From positions 1 to 49,130 of the IMG/VR virus record IMGVR_UViG_3300022562_001274: a stretch of 49,130 nucleotides of DNA; one strand, 5' to 3'. This DNA comes from a virus. Positions 15,593 to 25,027 of this stretch are shown piece after piece. The notes beneath the pieces were generated by a model. The model was not told the DNA's origin and searched no databases. It saw nothing but the letters and a program-made list of their open reading frames with translations. The translations under genes and the position numbers were made by a program. Each line of letters opens with the position of its first letter. Position 1 is the stretch's first letter.

Positions 15593-16090
15593 GTGGCCGG
15601 CCGGTATTTCGATACCTCGCAGGGGTCGGACGACCTGGCCCTGCTCCCCTCGCATCTGCGGCGGGATGCCGACCTCGAGCCGGTGGCCGAGGTGGTGGAG
15701 GCCGACATTCTGGCCCGGTACACCATCTCGACGTTCGAGGCCCCGTCCTATCGGTGGCTCGCCCTGCCCTCCGGGTCGGGGTGGCTGCTCGATGACGGGT
15801 CCGACCTGGCGGGGATGGTGAAGCTGGCGGACTACCTCTACGTCCGGCTCCGGGGGTACGACCCGGACCCGGCCTTCGCCGACGCCAATTTCAAAGAGGC
15901 GATGCGGCGGGAGGTGGGGGCGGTCCTCCGCTGGCGCCTGGGCCAGTCGAAGCGCGACCCGGCCGTGACGTCGAAGGCCGACGGGGATGTGTCGGTGAGC
16001 TACCGGGAGGGGGCCGACGAGCCCTTCCCCCCGCAGTTCCCGATGTACCTCCGGCCGTTCGTCCTGCAGCAGGGCTCCTGGTCGCTCTGA
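15593..16090 (+). CDS. head-tail connector protein (probable)
   Basis: The 165-residue protein starts at GTG three bases after the preceding stop. Size, helical N-terminal half, and position immediately after coat and before a tail-completion protein suggest a gp6/gp15-type adaptor that docks on the portal. I see no single diagnostic motif. Its stop overlaps the next ATG. Confidence 0.65.
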   Translation: MAGRYFDTSQGSDDLALLPSHLRRDADLEPVAEVVEADILARYTISTFEAPSYRWLALPSGSGWLLDDGSDLAGMVKLADYLYVRLRGYDPDPAFADANFKEAMRREVGAVLRWRLGQSKRDPAVTSKADGDVSVSYREGADEPFPPQFPMYLRPFVLQQGSWSL

Positions 16091-16653
16091 TGGCCGCCCT
16101 GCCGCGCATCGGGGTGGTGGTGGACGCCTCCCAGGCCGAAAAGCTCCTGGAGGACATCATCACGGCGGCCGACAACCTGGTGCCGGTGTTCCGGCGGCGG
16201 ATCGCCCCGGACCTGCAGGGGCACCTCCGCCGGCAGTACGAGTCCCGGGGGCAGCACCTGTCCGCCCCCTGGCCTGCCCTGTCGGTGACGACGATCCGGC
16301 TCCGGACCCGGGTGGTGGGCTCGAAGAACCGGCGGCGGACCACCTCGAGGGCCGGCCGGGCCAAGGCGGGGTTCGCCTTCCCGATGTGGGACACCGGGCG
16401 CTCGAGGCGCTCCCTGGTGAACCTGAGCGACCCCGAGGGCATCCGGTCCTACAAGCCGACCGAGATGGTGTGGGGCTCGCGCCTGGCCTACCTGGCGCCC
16501 CACCACCAGCCCGGGGGGTTCCAGACCCGGCTGTTCGGCAAGGGGCCGCTCAAGCAGGTGCCCCAGCGCGAGGTGGTGCCGCAGGAATGGCCGCAGCCGG
16601 TGGCCGCGACCTGGGCCGGGTGGATGCTGGACTACGTCACCGGGAAGGGGTGA
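16090..16653 (+). CDS. tail completion / virion morphogenesis protein
   Basis: The 187-residue protein contains a basic Arg-rich central stretch and the pattern MWDTGRSRRSLVNL near residues 99-112, followed by WGSRLAYLAPHHQPGG. This is characteristic of the phage virion morphogenesis (gpG/Phage_tail_S, HK97 gp10-like) family, which joins tails to heads. It lies between the connector and the tail terminator candidate, as expected. Confidence 0.8.
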   Translation: MAALPRIGVVVDASQAEKLLEDIITAADNLVPVFRRRIAPDLQGHLRRQYESRGQHLSAPWPALSVTTIRLRTRVVGSKNRRRTTSRAGRAKAGFAFPMWDTGRSRRSLVNLSDPEGIRSYKPTEMVWGSRLAYLAPHHQPGGFQTRLFGKGPLKQVPQREVVPQEWPQPVAATWAGWMLDYVTGKG

Positions 16654-16656
16654 GCG

Positions 16657-17190
16657 GTGCTGGAAATCGTGCGGATGGTCACCGATCAGCTTCGGGACCC
16701 CGACCAGGGCGTCGAGGCGATGCTGGCGACGCTGACCCCGGACCTGGAAACGGACATCATCCCGGCCGTGGTGCCCTTCATCGGGGATGCGACCCGGGAC
16801 CTCGAGGTGGCCGACGGCCACGATCCGCCGGCGACGCCGGCGCTCTACGTCACCGAGGACGGGCCCCTGGCGGTGGAGGGCGAGGTCCGGACGAACGACC
16901 ACCGGGATTCGCTCCCGGGGGCCGGGGTGGCGATCGCGATCCGGCTGGTGGAAGCCAACAGCAACACCGTTGAGGCGGTGCAGGCCCGGACCTACATCCT
17001 GCGGGCGGTGGTGAAGTCGCTCACCCTGCTGCTCGACAACGCCGGCGATGCGGCGGTCTACCGCAACGGGATTGAGCTGGTGTCCTGCGAGCGGATGGAG
17101 TTCGGCCGGTGGGCCGAGAAGCTGAACGAGGCCCGGGTCGGGGCCGCCCTGGTGGCTCTGTTCGTCTACCGCGATCACAACCCGTACTAG
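16657..17190 (+). CDS. tail terminator-like protein (probable)
   Basis: The 177-residue protein starts at GTG 16657. It has an alpha/beta layout with a Val/Ile-rich core (about 85-130) and ends before the tail tube gene. Size and gene order match tail terminators such as lambda gpU, which cap tail-tube growth. Sequence evidence beyond position is weak. Confidence 0.6.
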   Translation: MLEIVRMVTDQLRDPDQGVEAMLATLTPDLETDIIPAVVPFIGDATRDLEVADGHDPPATPALYVTEDGPLAVEGEVRTNDHRDSLPGAGVAIAIRLVEANSNTVEAVQARTYILRAVVKSLTLLLDNAGDAAVYRNGIELVSCERMEFGRWAEKLNEARVGAALVALFVYRDHNPY

Positions 17191-17198
17191 GGGGCACG

Positions 17199-17402
17199 AT
17201 GTTCCACGTGAAACAGGAGGACGGCTCGGTGGTGGAAATCCCCGCCGACGTCGAGCGGGCCGCGCAGCTCGCCGGGTCGGAGGACCCGGTGCTGGACTAC
17301 CTGGCCGAGCGCCAGGGGAAGGGGCCGGCCAAGCGGGCCGGCAAAGCCAAGGCCGAGAAGGCCGTCACCGACGCGGCTCCCGCGTCCTCTCAGGAGGGGT
17401 AG
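17199..17402 (+). CDS. small tail-region protein whose start codon is part of a parS site
   Basis: The 67-residue protein starts MFHVKQ because its first codons are read from a parS sequence (17200-17215). The rest is acidic at first and then Ala/Lys-rich (about 45-67), probably disordered. A GGGG stretch precedes the ATG. It sits between the tail terminator and the tube protein. The start is unusual: known genes beginning MFHVK often do so for the same reason, such as rsmG genes carrying parS. Function unknown. Confidence 0.75.
   Translation: MFHVKQEDGSVVEIPADVERAAQLAGSEDPVLDYLAERQGKGPAKRAGKAKAEKAVTDAAPASSQEG
17200..17215. promoter_or_regulatory. parS: parS-like centromere site
   Basis: The 16 bases TGTTCCACGTGAAACA match the bacterial chromosomal parS consensus TGTTNCACGTGAAACA at every defined position. 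It overlaps the ATG of the 17199 gene. No full ParB with a helix-turn-helix is encoded here, so the natural ligand would be the host ParB. I saw no second copy. Confidence 0.85.
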
Positions 17403-17405
17403 GCA

Positions 17406-18443
17406 ATGCCGCAAGTCGCGAAGAATCTCGGGAAGCACGGAGTCCTCCTGGCGATGGAGACCGGGTCCTACGGCTCCGGCTCGCCCGCCCTGGTGGCCGG
17501 CACCGACGGCTTCAAGGTCTACGAGACGCCGGAGGTCGAGCTGGCGATGCAGTTCGATGGCTCGCGCGAGGGCGCGACCGGGACGGGGATGCAGACGCTG
17601 CCCCCGGTGCTCCCGGCCGCGCGGTCGGGGAAGTTTTCGCTGATGAGCTACTGGAAGGGCCCCGGGGTGGCCTACGGGGCCTCGAGTGTCAGCGCCTTCG
17701 ACAAGCTCTGGCGCGGGATGGGGATGTCGGCGACGCTCAACGCGACGACGGACATCACCTACGCCCCGATCGTGGTGGACGCGGCGCTGTCCTCCCTGGT
17801 GGCGGAAATCTACGCCCGGAAGCAGAAGTATTCCTTCGCGGGGGTGTTCTGCAACAAGTTCACGCTGGCCTCGAGCGGCCTGGCGGTCCCCAAGGCCACG
17901 TTCGAGTGCCAGGGGATCGTGACGTCGGCGCCGACCGATGCGGCCGTGCCGGCCATCACCGCCTTCGCGCCGGCGGTCAAGAACCCGAAGGCCAGCAACA
18001 TCGCGCTGACGCTGGACACCGGCGGCCAGGCCGTCGTGCCGATCTGCCGGGATTTCACCCTCACGCTCGAGCGGGAGCTGGTGGAGCGGGTGGACCAGAA
18101 CGATGCGGCCGGCAACCACCCCGGCTTCTACATCGGGGACTGGAAGGCCTCGCTCGAGGTGGTGATCGAGGCGACGGCGGCCGTGACCGGCTCGCCCTAT
18201 GCCAGCGCGGCCTCCAAGTCCTTCGACGCCTACCGCATCTACGAGAATATGAAGGAGGTGGACATCTCCCTCACGCTCGGGGCGACGCAGTACAACCAGC
18301 TCACCATCAACGCCCCGACGGCGCACCTGTCCGGGTTCCCGACCGAGGACCGCGAGGGCCAGATCGCGCTGTGGACGCTCCCGTTCCAGCTCGACGCCTC
18401 CACCGAGGAGCTGCTCGATAACTTCACGCTGGTGACGAGCTGA
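17406..18443 (+). CDS. major tail tube protein
   Basis: The 345-residue protein starts at ATG behind CAGGAGGGG. It is beta-rich with many Ser/Thr/Gly and two similar-size halves, and lies directly upstream of the frameshifted chaperone pair and tape measure gene. That gene order is diagnostic for the siphovirus tube protein, which stacks as hexamers around the tape measure. It is longer than minimal tube proteins, so it may carry an extra surface domain. Confidence 0.85.
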   Translation: MPQVAKNLGKHGVLLAMETGSYGSGSPALVAGTDGFKVYETPEVELAMQFDGSREGATGTGMQTLPPVLPAARSGKFSLMSYWKGPGVAYGASSVSAFDKLWRGMGMSATLNATTDITYAPIVVDAALSSLVAEIYARKQKYSFAGVFCNKFTLASSGLAVPKATFECQGIVTSAPTDAAVPAITAFAPAVKNPKASNIALTLDTGGQAVVPICRDFTLTLERELVERVDQNDAAGNHPGFYIGDWKASLEVVIEATAAVTGSPYASAASKSFDAYRIYENMKEVDISLTLGATQYNQLTINAPTAHLSGFPTEDREGQIALWTLPFQLDASTEELLDNFTLVTS

Positions 18444-18823
18444 TGCCCCTCGACACCGCGCCAATGCTGGCGGCCCTCGACCCTCCGGCCTTCCGGCACG
18501 AGGGGGTGCTGTTCGAGGGCCGTCACCTGTCGCTGCTCGAGTGGGCCCGGTATATGGAACGCCTGGCCGCCCTGGGCTCGCGCCGGATGAACCTGGCGGA
18601 GCAGCAGCGCCTCTACCGTGACCTGGTGGACGCCTGGTTCCCGCCCCCGAGGCGGCGCTGGCTGTCCCGCCGGCCCCGATCGGCAGCGGACGTCGTCCTG
18701 TCGCTGCCCCCGCTGGTGCAGGACCAGCTCCTGTCGGGTTTTATCACCTCTCAGCACCGGGCCTTGGGGCTGGAGTCGGTGTCGAATGCTGGGAGTATCG
18801 AGGGGACGACACCGACGACGTAG
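18443..18823 (+). CDS. tail assembly chaperone G (zero-frame product)
   Basis: The 126-residue helical protein starts at ATG overlapping the tube stop. It is read when ribosomes do not slip at GGGTTTT (18736-18742). It is the counterpart of lambda gpG, which binds the tape measure during tail assembly. The last 26 residues after the slip site are unique to this short form. Confidence 0.85.
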   Translation: MPLDTAPMLAALDPPAFRHEGVLFEGRHLSLLEWARYMERLAALGSRRMNLAEQQRLYRDLVDAWFPPPRRRWLSRRPRSAADVVLSLPPLVQDQLLSGFITSQHRALGLESVSNAGSIEGTTPTT

Positions 18824-19173
18824 AGGAACCGGACCCCGAGGAGGGGCCCGAGGACGAATGGGAAGAGGTGGAGGCCTTTTCGACCGTGGTGGCGCGGTTC
18901 GCCGTGACGTTCGCCGGGACGCTCCCTCTCTGCTCCGCCACCTACCCCACCGCCGACGGGTGGATCCCGGCGCGGTGGTGGGCCCTGTTCTCTGACGAGG
19001 CGGACGCGGTCGAATCGGCCCGGCAGTTCCGGGCGGCGAACGCCTCCGCTCACGGTCGGATGCTCGTGGAGGCCGGCAACAAGCCGGACACCCTGCGGGC
19101 GACCCGGCGGCTACTGCGACGCGCCTTCCCCCGGCTCCACCGTCGGCGGGTGCGCCGGCACGAGGAGGGCTGA
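18443..19173 (+). CDS. tail assembly chaperone GT (-1 frameshift product)
   Basis: Slippage by -1 at 18736-18742 joins 18443-18742 to 18742-19173, giving about 243 residues. The downstream frame is open well upstream of the slip site and has no convincing independent start. Its added domain is acidic at first (about 115-145) and ends in an Arg/His-rich tail. GT-type products bridge tape measure and tube protein. The TGA overlaps the tape measure ATG. Confidence 0.85.
18736..18742 (+). promoter_or_regulatory. -1 ribosomal frameshift slippery heptamer
   Basis: G_GGT_TTT fits the X_XXY_YYZ rule in the G reading frame. Re-pairing as GGG_TTT puts the ribosome into the open T frame. Position near the 3' end of G is exactly where lambda-like phages shift. 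Confidence 0.85.
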
Positions 19174-21542
19174 TGCGGGAAGCCGTCGTCAAGATCACGA
19201 TTCGGGCGGTCAACGCCACCAAGGGTGTGCTCCTGGGGCTCGAGCGCCAGATGCAGTCCTTTGGGGCCAAGCTCAAGGGCGCATTCACCGGGGTGCAGGG
19301 CGCCCTGGCTGGCCTGGGCCTGGCGCTCGGGTCCGGTGCCCTCATCCAGTTCCTCGCCAAAGCCAACATCCAGTTCCAGCAGCTCCAGGCCCGGCTCCAG
19401 ACGTTCACCGGGTCGGCCGAGGGGGCCGCCGAGGCGTTCGAGCAGCTCGCGAAGTTCGCGGCCACGACGCCGTTCGAGCTGTCCGACTCGGTGGAGGCCT
19501 TCATCACGCTCCGGTCGGCCGGCATCGACCCGACGACCGAAACGCTCCGGCGCCTGGGCGACCAGGCCAGCGCCTTCGGCGGGAACATCCGGGATATGGC
19601 CGAGGCGGTCCGCGCGGCCTCCACCGGGGAAATGGAGCGGCTCAAGCGGTTTGGGGTGGTGGCCCGGCTCGAGGGCGACAAAATCATCGCCAATTTCCAG
19701 GGGCAGTCCACCGAGATTGAGCGGTCCGCCGTCGGCATCACGAATTACCTGGAAAACCTGAGCAAGCAGAAGTTTGCCGGCTCGATGGAGCGGGAGATGG
19801 CGACCCTGGGCGGGGCCATCTCCAACCTCAAGGACTCCCTGTTCCAGCTCGCCACCTCTGTCGGCGAGGCCGGCGCCTCGGGGGCGATGGCCCGCATCAT
19901 CCGGGGGATCACGGAGTTTTCGGAGACGCTCCGCAACAACGGGCCCCGGGTGCAGTACTGGACTAACCTGGTGCTGACCGCCGTCAGCTCGGTGGTGACG
20001 GCGGTCAAGGGCGCGGTCAAGGCCGCGTGGAACCTGGGCCAGGGGTTCGGGTTCGCCATCCGGTCCCTGGCGACGGTCCTGGTGACGGCCGTCGAGGTGG
20101 TGCTCCAGGCCATCTTCGTGCGGTTCAACGGCGCGATCGAGCTGCTCAACAAGCTGCCGGGCGTCGAGATTGATTTCCGGTTCCCGGACCTCACCGACAC
20201 CATCAACACGAACCTGCAGCACATCAGCGAGCTGGAGGACAAGGCCGGCGAGGCGCTGGCGGGGGTCGGGGACGGGCTCACCGACATCGGGCTGGGGGTG
20301 CTGCAGCTCGGTGAGGCGGTGTTCACCACGTTCGAGGAGACGACGGCCGGCGCGAAGAAGGCCGCCGGGGGGATGGACGAGTTCGGCCTGGCGGCCGACT
20401 CCGCCCTGAAGCGGGTCAACGAGCAGATGGCGAAGCTCCACCTGCCGGAGCTGAAGTCCACCTCTGTCGCCGAGCTGACGGCCGCCTCCGAACGGCTCAC
20501 GGCGGTGATCAACCAGGGGAAGCTGTCGGGCGAATCCCTGGCCCGGGTCCACCAGGCCCTGGCGGTGGTGCAGGGGGTCCTGGCGGACAAGACGAAGGCG
20601 GCGGGGGAGGCCTCCCAGGCGGCGGCCAAGGCCGAGGAGGAGCGGCTCAAGCTCCTGCTCACCGCGCTCAAGTACGGCTCGACCCGGGCCCAGGCGATGG
20701 TGCAGCTCGTGGGGCTCGAGGCCGCCCTGACGCTCCGGCTCCGGGAGGGGAACATCCCCCTGGCGGAGCGGGTGGCGCTCGAGGAGCGCCTGGCGGCCAT
20801 CCGGGAGGGGACCGGGCTGTCCTCGCAGCCGGTCCTGGCGGGCTCCGGCCCCGAGGGGCGGTCGGTCAACGACGAGGGGCGGGACCTCCAGAGCGGCCAG
20901 CTCCAGCTCCGGACGGGTGGGGCCGCGCAGGCCGTGCTGGCCCCACAGGCCTCCGATGAGGAAATCGCGGCCGAGCGGTGGGCCAACGCCTACGAGACCG
21001 CCCTGGAGCCCCTCCTGGCGTTCAACGATGCCCTGTACCAGCAGTTCACCACCGCCGGGCTCCTGGGGCCGAAGATCGGGGGCACCACCGACGCCATCCT
21101 GGGGATGACGGAGGCCATCGCCGACTCGATCCCGGGCCACGGCGCGGCGGCCAAGGCCGCCGAGGTGGCGGCGAAGGCCGTTGCCAAGGTGAAGGGTGGT
21201 ATCGCGATCGCCGAGGGCGGGGTGAAGATCGCGCAGTCGCTGTTCCCCCCGAACCCGGCCGGCCTGGCCTCCGGTGCCGGGATGGTGACCCAGGGCCTCA
21301 AGCTCTTGCAGCTCGGTGGCGGAAGCGGGGGCGGGTACTCCGGCCGGGGTGGGGGCGGCGGTGGGGGCCGGGCCCAGGCCGAGCGGGATGCCGAGGACTA
21401 CCGGCGCAAGACGGAGGCGGCCCGGACGATCTACGTCCAGGGTGGCCTGCTCGATATGTCCGACCCCCGGCAGGCGGAGGCGCTGTCCGACGCCCTCTCG
21501 ACGCTCGGGAACGAGGGCCGCATCGAAATCGTGGGAGGGTAG
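19173..21542 (+). CDS. tail tape measure protein
   Basis: The 789-residue protein has a long helical body and a hydrophobic segment at about 40-60 (ALAGLGLALGSGALIQFL). Its central hydrophobic/amphipathic helices resemble TMP N-terminal families (motif FEQLAKFAATTPFELSD near 90). The Gly-rich stretch at about 710-730 precedes a charged helix. It directly follows the frameshifted chaperones. At 1.5 Angstrom per residue it predicts a tail near 120 nm. It would also help DNA entry. Confidence 0.9.
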   Translation: MREAVVKITIRAVNATKGVLLGLERQMQSFGAKLKGAFTGVQGALAGLGLALGSGALIQFLAKANIQFQQLQARLQTFTGSAEGAAEAFEQLAKFAATTPFELSDSVEAFITLRSAGIDPTTETLRRLGDQASAFGGNIRDMAEAVRAASTGEMERLKRFGVVARLEGDKIIANFQGQSTEIERSAVGITNYLENLSKQKFAGSMEREMATLGGAISNLKDSLFQLATSVGEAGASGAMARIIRGITEFSETLRNNGPRVQYWTNLVLTAVSSVVTAVKGAVKAAWNLGQGFGFAIRSLATVLVTAVEVVLQAIFVRFNGAIELLNKLPGVEIDFRFPDLTDTINTNLQHISELEDKAGEALAGVGDGLTDIGLGVLQLGEAVFTTFEETTAGAKKAAGGMDEFGLAADSALKRVNEQMAKLHLPELKSTSVAELTAASERLTAVINQGKLSGESLARVHQALAVVQGVLADKTKAAGEASQAAAKAEEERLKLLLTALKYGSTRAQAMVQLVGLEAALTLRLREGNIPLAERVALEERLAAIREGTGLSSQPVLAGSGPEGRSVNDEGRDLQSGQLQLRTGGAAQAVLAPQASDEEIAAERWANAYETALEPLLAFNDALYQQFTTAGLLGPKIGGTTDAILGMTEAIADSIPGHGAAAKAAEVAAKAVAKVKGGIAIAEGGVKIAQSLFPPNPAGLASGAGMVTQGLKLLQLGGGSGGGYSGRGGGGGGGRAQAERDAEDYRRKTEAARTIYVQGGLLDMSDPRQAEALSDALSTLGNEGRIEIVGG

Positions 21543-21545
21543 GGT

Positions 21546-22004
21546 ATGGCCGCGCGAGGCGCACAGCCGCGAATCACCTGGGGCTCGGGGTTCGCGAACC
21601 AGATTGATTTCTCCGGCCCGGTCGGCGGGGCGCTCAACTACTCCCTGCCCAGCCGGGACTCGGAGTTCACCGAGGCCCCGTCCGGGGAAGCCGACGCCTG
21701 GATCGAGGGGCAGGAGCAGTTCCTCGAGGTGACGGTCCGGTGGATCCCGATCACGAATACCACGGTGCCGTTCGTGGCGACCGGCTGGGATGGCTCGACG
21801 GGCTGGCGGGCGTTCCTCGAGTGGGCGCGGCAGATGAACGTGTTTCGCTGGATTCCGGACAAGACGGTGCCGGCGACCTACTACACGATGTACCTGGTGG
21901 AACCCCTCACCGATCCGGGCGTCCAGCTCGAGCGGGGGAACCGGCACCGGTCGCTCCGGCTGTTGATGCGGACGAGTGATCGCACCGTCGTGACGGGGTA
22001 CTGA
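21546..22004 (+). CDS. distal tail-like protein
   Basis: The 152-residue beta-rich protein starts at ATG behind GGGAGGG. It lies between tape measure and the large hub gene, the usual place of the Dit protein or a small minor tail protein. Aromatic-rich segments (TGWDGSTGWRAF, about residues 78-89) may form a sandwich core. No decisive motif. The stop overlaps the next ATG. Confidence 0.65.
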   Translation: MAARGAQPRITWGSGFANQIDFSGPVGGALNYSLPSRDSEFTEAPSGEADAWIEGQEQFLEVTVRWIPITNTTVPFVATGWDGSTGWRAFLEWARQMNVFRWIPDKTVPATYYTMYLVEPLTDPGVQLERGNRHRSLRLLMRTSDRTVVTGY

Positions 22005-25000
22005 TGGGCACCTTCCGTCCTGGCTGGCGCATCCGGGCCTACGCGCCCCGCTCGGTGGACGCGACCGAGCAGACGGTCCTCACGCCGGCGGCGGGGGCCC
22101 CGCACAGCGACCCCTTCCAGTACGCCTCGGTGGGGCCGCTCCGCGCGAATCTCATTGCCAATCCCCAGCTCGACGTCAACGCCGACGGGTGGAACGCCTC
22201 GGGGGCCTCCGGCTCCCGGACGACCGGCACCGCCTTCCCGGACGGGGTGGCCTCCTACCAGGTCACCACGACGAACGTGGCCTCGAGCGGGTGCTATCTG
22301 TTCGGGTCGGGGACCACGACGCGGTATGTCCTCACGCCGGGCGCGGTGATGGGCTACTCGATCTACGTCTACGCGACCGGGGCGGCGATCGGGAAAACGC
22401 TGCAGCTCAAGCCGCACTACTACCTCTCGGGGAACACCGGCGGCGGGACGCCGGATGCCTCTGCCGTGAGCACCCCGCTGACCCTGGTGGCCGGGTGGAA
22501 CCGGCTCACCCTGTCGCACACGGTGCCGGCCTCGATGACGCGCGGGCTCCTGGCCTGCTACACCGATGTGGCCGAGGGCATCTTCACGTTCTATGCGGCG
22601 GGGGCGATGGTGGAGGTGGGCTCGTCGGTCGGGCGGTACAATGCGGCCGGCACCGCCTACCTGGGCTACCTGAAGCCCCCGCGCGGGCGGCAGCAGACGC
22701 TGGATTTCCTGTCCCGCAAGCAGAAGGGCGGGGCGATGTCCTTCACCCTGGTGGACAAGCGGACCACGGCCGGCGGCTCGAATGCCTCCCGCCACGTGTC
22801 GGCCTTTATGGGCGACGTCAAAGGGATGCCGCTCCCGCTCGGGATGCGGCTCGAGGCGGATTTCTGCGAGGATGTGGACGCGGTGCCGCCGGTGTGGGAC
22901 CGCTGGTACACCGGGCGGATCGACTCGGTGGATACCGAGAGCGGTCCCGAGGTGAAGCTCGATGTCGTGGACGCCGGCCGGGACCTCGAGGCCAAAATCT
23001 TCCGGGGCCTGCCTCACGCCAACGTCACCTATGCGAGCCGGGTGGCGCTCTGGCCCCTGGGCCGCCTGGTGGACTACGGGCCGTTCCTGGCGAACGCCGC
23101 GCCGATGCGGGGGACGCTGACCGCCCATTCTGGCGGGGTCGGGGTGTTCACGCTCACCAGCGCGACGCGGGCCGACCCCCGGAACCTCTACACCGCTGGC
23201 CTCAAGGCGCTGGGGGTGCCGGTGGTGAACGCGCTCACGACGTCGCGGACCCGGTTCACCGATCGGGTGGCCGTCCGCATCAAGCATACGTCCGGGGCCT
23301 CGAGCGGGCAGACGATCGACTACGACCTGGGCGGCCTGGACCTCGACACCGGGTTCCTGCATTCCAAGATCAACGGCGGCTATCCCGTCGCCGTGCTGTT
23401 CATCCAGGCCAAGGACGGCGGTGGCGCCATCCCGGCCGATGGGGTGACGGGCGAGGTGTCGGTGGTGCAGCCGCACGTGTCGGTGGACAAGGAGACGCCG
23501 CTCCTGCTCTCGGACCAGCACCCCGCGCAGTTCATCAAGGACGCGCTCCTGGGCTACTTCTCCCCGCTGAACAGCGACGGGTCGGTCAAGCGGGCGTGGC
23601 CCTACGATGCGACCTCGTTCGCGGCCATCCTGGCGGACACCACGTTCCAGACCCTGCGGTTCGTGCGGGACAAGCCGATCGAGATGTCCAAGTTTTTCGA
23701 GGAGGTGTGCCTGCAGTCCGGGCTCGGGTACTACCTCAACGAGGCCGGCGCGGTGGCCCTGGTGGACCTCCGGATGCCCTCGACCACGGCCGGGGTGGCC
23801 TCCCTGGGGCAGAGCGACCTGGTGGCGGGCGAGCCCCCCTCCTGGTCGCTGAACCGGTCGAATGCCATCACGGTGCTCGAGGTGCAATGGGCGGCCGAGG
23901 CCGAGCTGACGCCGGCCGGGGCCATCGAGAATGGCTCCCGGGACGGGGCGGCGGTGAAGGTGTCCCCTGGACTGATCGTGTCGGCCGATCGCTCCCTCCG
24001 GGCGGTGGATTTCGGCCGGCTGGACCTGGGCGACAAGGAGTTTGTCCTGAAGGCGACGGGCATCCGGGTCGGCGACGGGGAGCTGGAGCACGGGGTGTCC
24101 CGGGAGCTGACGACCCGGGGCCGGGTCCTGGGGCTGATCGAGGAGTTCCGCAACCTCTACGGCTACGGGCCGATGGAGACGGTCCTCTCGTGCCGGCGGA
24201 CCACGGTGCCGAAGGGGGCGGCGCTGGGCGGGCTGCTCCTGGCGACGCTCGACAAGGTGCCGAACCCGGGCACGAACCAGCGGGGCGGGACCCGCCTGGT
24301 GCGAGTGATGGAGAAGAACGAGGCCGGGGCGGCCATCACGCTGCGGGTCCTCGATATGGGCCCGAACGCCATCCTCAACGCGCCGACGGTCGGGGCGCTG
24401 TCGGGCGGCTCGGGCTCGGTGACGTTCACCGTCACGCTGAACGCCCAGGGCGACCCGGTGTCGGTGGAGCTGGCGGCCACGGATACGTCGGTGGCGACCG
24501 CTGCGGCGGTGCCCGTCGAGCGGTGGAGCCGGTCCTACTGGCTCAACGCATCGAAGACGTTGACGATCGGGCCGCTGCCGGCCGGGCAGCGCATTTGGGT
24601 TCGGGCCCGGTCGGTCGGGACGAACCTCAAGACGCCGGAAATCCCGTCGGGCTGGGCCTATCCCTCCGGCAATGACTACCTGGATATGGCCGGGCTCACG
24701 GCGCCGTCGGGGCTGTCGGTCGGGTCGGTGACCGAGGGGTCGGCGCTCCTGAGCTTCACCAACGCCGACACCACCTATCCGGTGGAGCTGTTGATGGAAA
24801 GCCCGAGCGGGGATGGCCTGGTGCGGGTCCGGTACTATCCGGCCGGCACGACGCGGATTCAGCTCGTGGGCCTGACGTCGGGCGCCTCCTACGGCGCGAC
24901 GGTCCGGCTCGCGGATGGCTCGGGTGGGGTGTCCGCCCAGGCCACGAAGGTGACCTGGACCGCGACGGGCACGATGCCGACGGCGCCGGTGCCGCCGGTC

Positions 25001-25027
25001 CTCGAGGTGGTGGGAGGGCTCTACTGA
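22004..25027 (+). CDS. large tail hub / tail-tip protein with carbohydrate-binding-like and Fn3-like domains
   Basis: The 1007-residue protein starts at ATG. Residues about 40-225 look like a jelly-roll carbohydrate-binding module inserted after a short N-terminus (NLIANPQLDVNADGWNASG). The middle (about 235-750) has hub-like features with repeated Asp/Val-rich strands (KLDVVDAGRDLEAK). The C-terminal 250 residues appear to be two Fn3-like domains. It is probably the tail-associated hub that contacts the host; receptor specificity may involve the inserted domain. Assignment is from layout and order. Confidence 0.75.
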   Translation: MGTFRPGWRIRAYAPRSVDATEQTVLTPAAGAPHSDPFQYASVGPLRANLIANPQLDVNADGWNASGASGSRTTGTAFPDGVASYQVTTTNVASSGCYLFGSGTTTRYVLTPGAVMGYSIYVYATGAAIGKTLQLKPHYYLSGNTGGGTPDASAVSTPLTLVAGWNRLTLSHTVPASMTRGLLACYTDVAEGIFTFYAAGAMVEVGSSVGRYNAAGTAYLGYLKPPRGRQQTLDFLSRKQKGGAMSFTLVDKRTTAGGSNASRHVSAFMGDVKGMPLPLGMRLEADFCEDVDAVPPVWDRWYTGRIDSVDTESGPEVKLDVVDAGRDLEAKIFRGLPHANVTYASRVALWPLGRLVDYGPFLANAAPMRGTLTAHSGGVGVFTLTSATRADPRNLYTAGLKALGVPVVNALTTSRTRFTDRVAVRIKHTSGASSGQTIDYDLGGLDLDTGFLHSKINGGYPVAVLFIQAKDGGGAIPADGVTGEVSVVQPHVSVDKETPLLLSDQHPAQFIKDALLGYFSPLNSDGSVKRAWPYDATSFAAILADTTFQTLRFVRDKPIEMSKFFEEVCLQSGLGYYLNEAGAVALVDLRMPSTTAGVASLGQSDLVAGEPPSWSLNRSNAITVLEVQWAAEAELTPAGAIENGSRDGAAVKVSPGLIVSADRSLRAVDFGRLDLGDKEFVLKATGIRVGDGELEHGVSRELTTRGRVLGLIEEFRNLYGYGPMETVLSCRRTTVPKGAALGGLLLATLDKVPNPGTNQRGGTRLVRVMEKNEAGAAITLRVLDMGPNAILNAPTVGALSGGSGSVTFTVTLNAQGDPVSVELAATDTSVATAAAVPVERWSRSYWLNASKTLTIGPLPAGQRIWVRARSVGTNLKTPEIPSGWAYPSGNDYLDMAGLTAPSGLSVGSVTEGSALLSFTNADTTYPVELLMESPSGDGLVRVRYYPAGTTRIQLVGLTSGASYGATVRLADGSGGVSAQATKVTWTATGTMPTAPVPPVLEVVGGLY

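Noticed and set aside
18868-19173. An independent gene starting at GTG 18868.
   Set aside because: The frame is open far upstream of this GTG, there is a perfect slippery site in the overlapping gene, and gene order demands a frameshifted chaperone.
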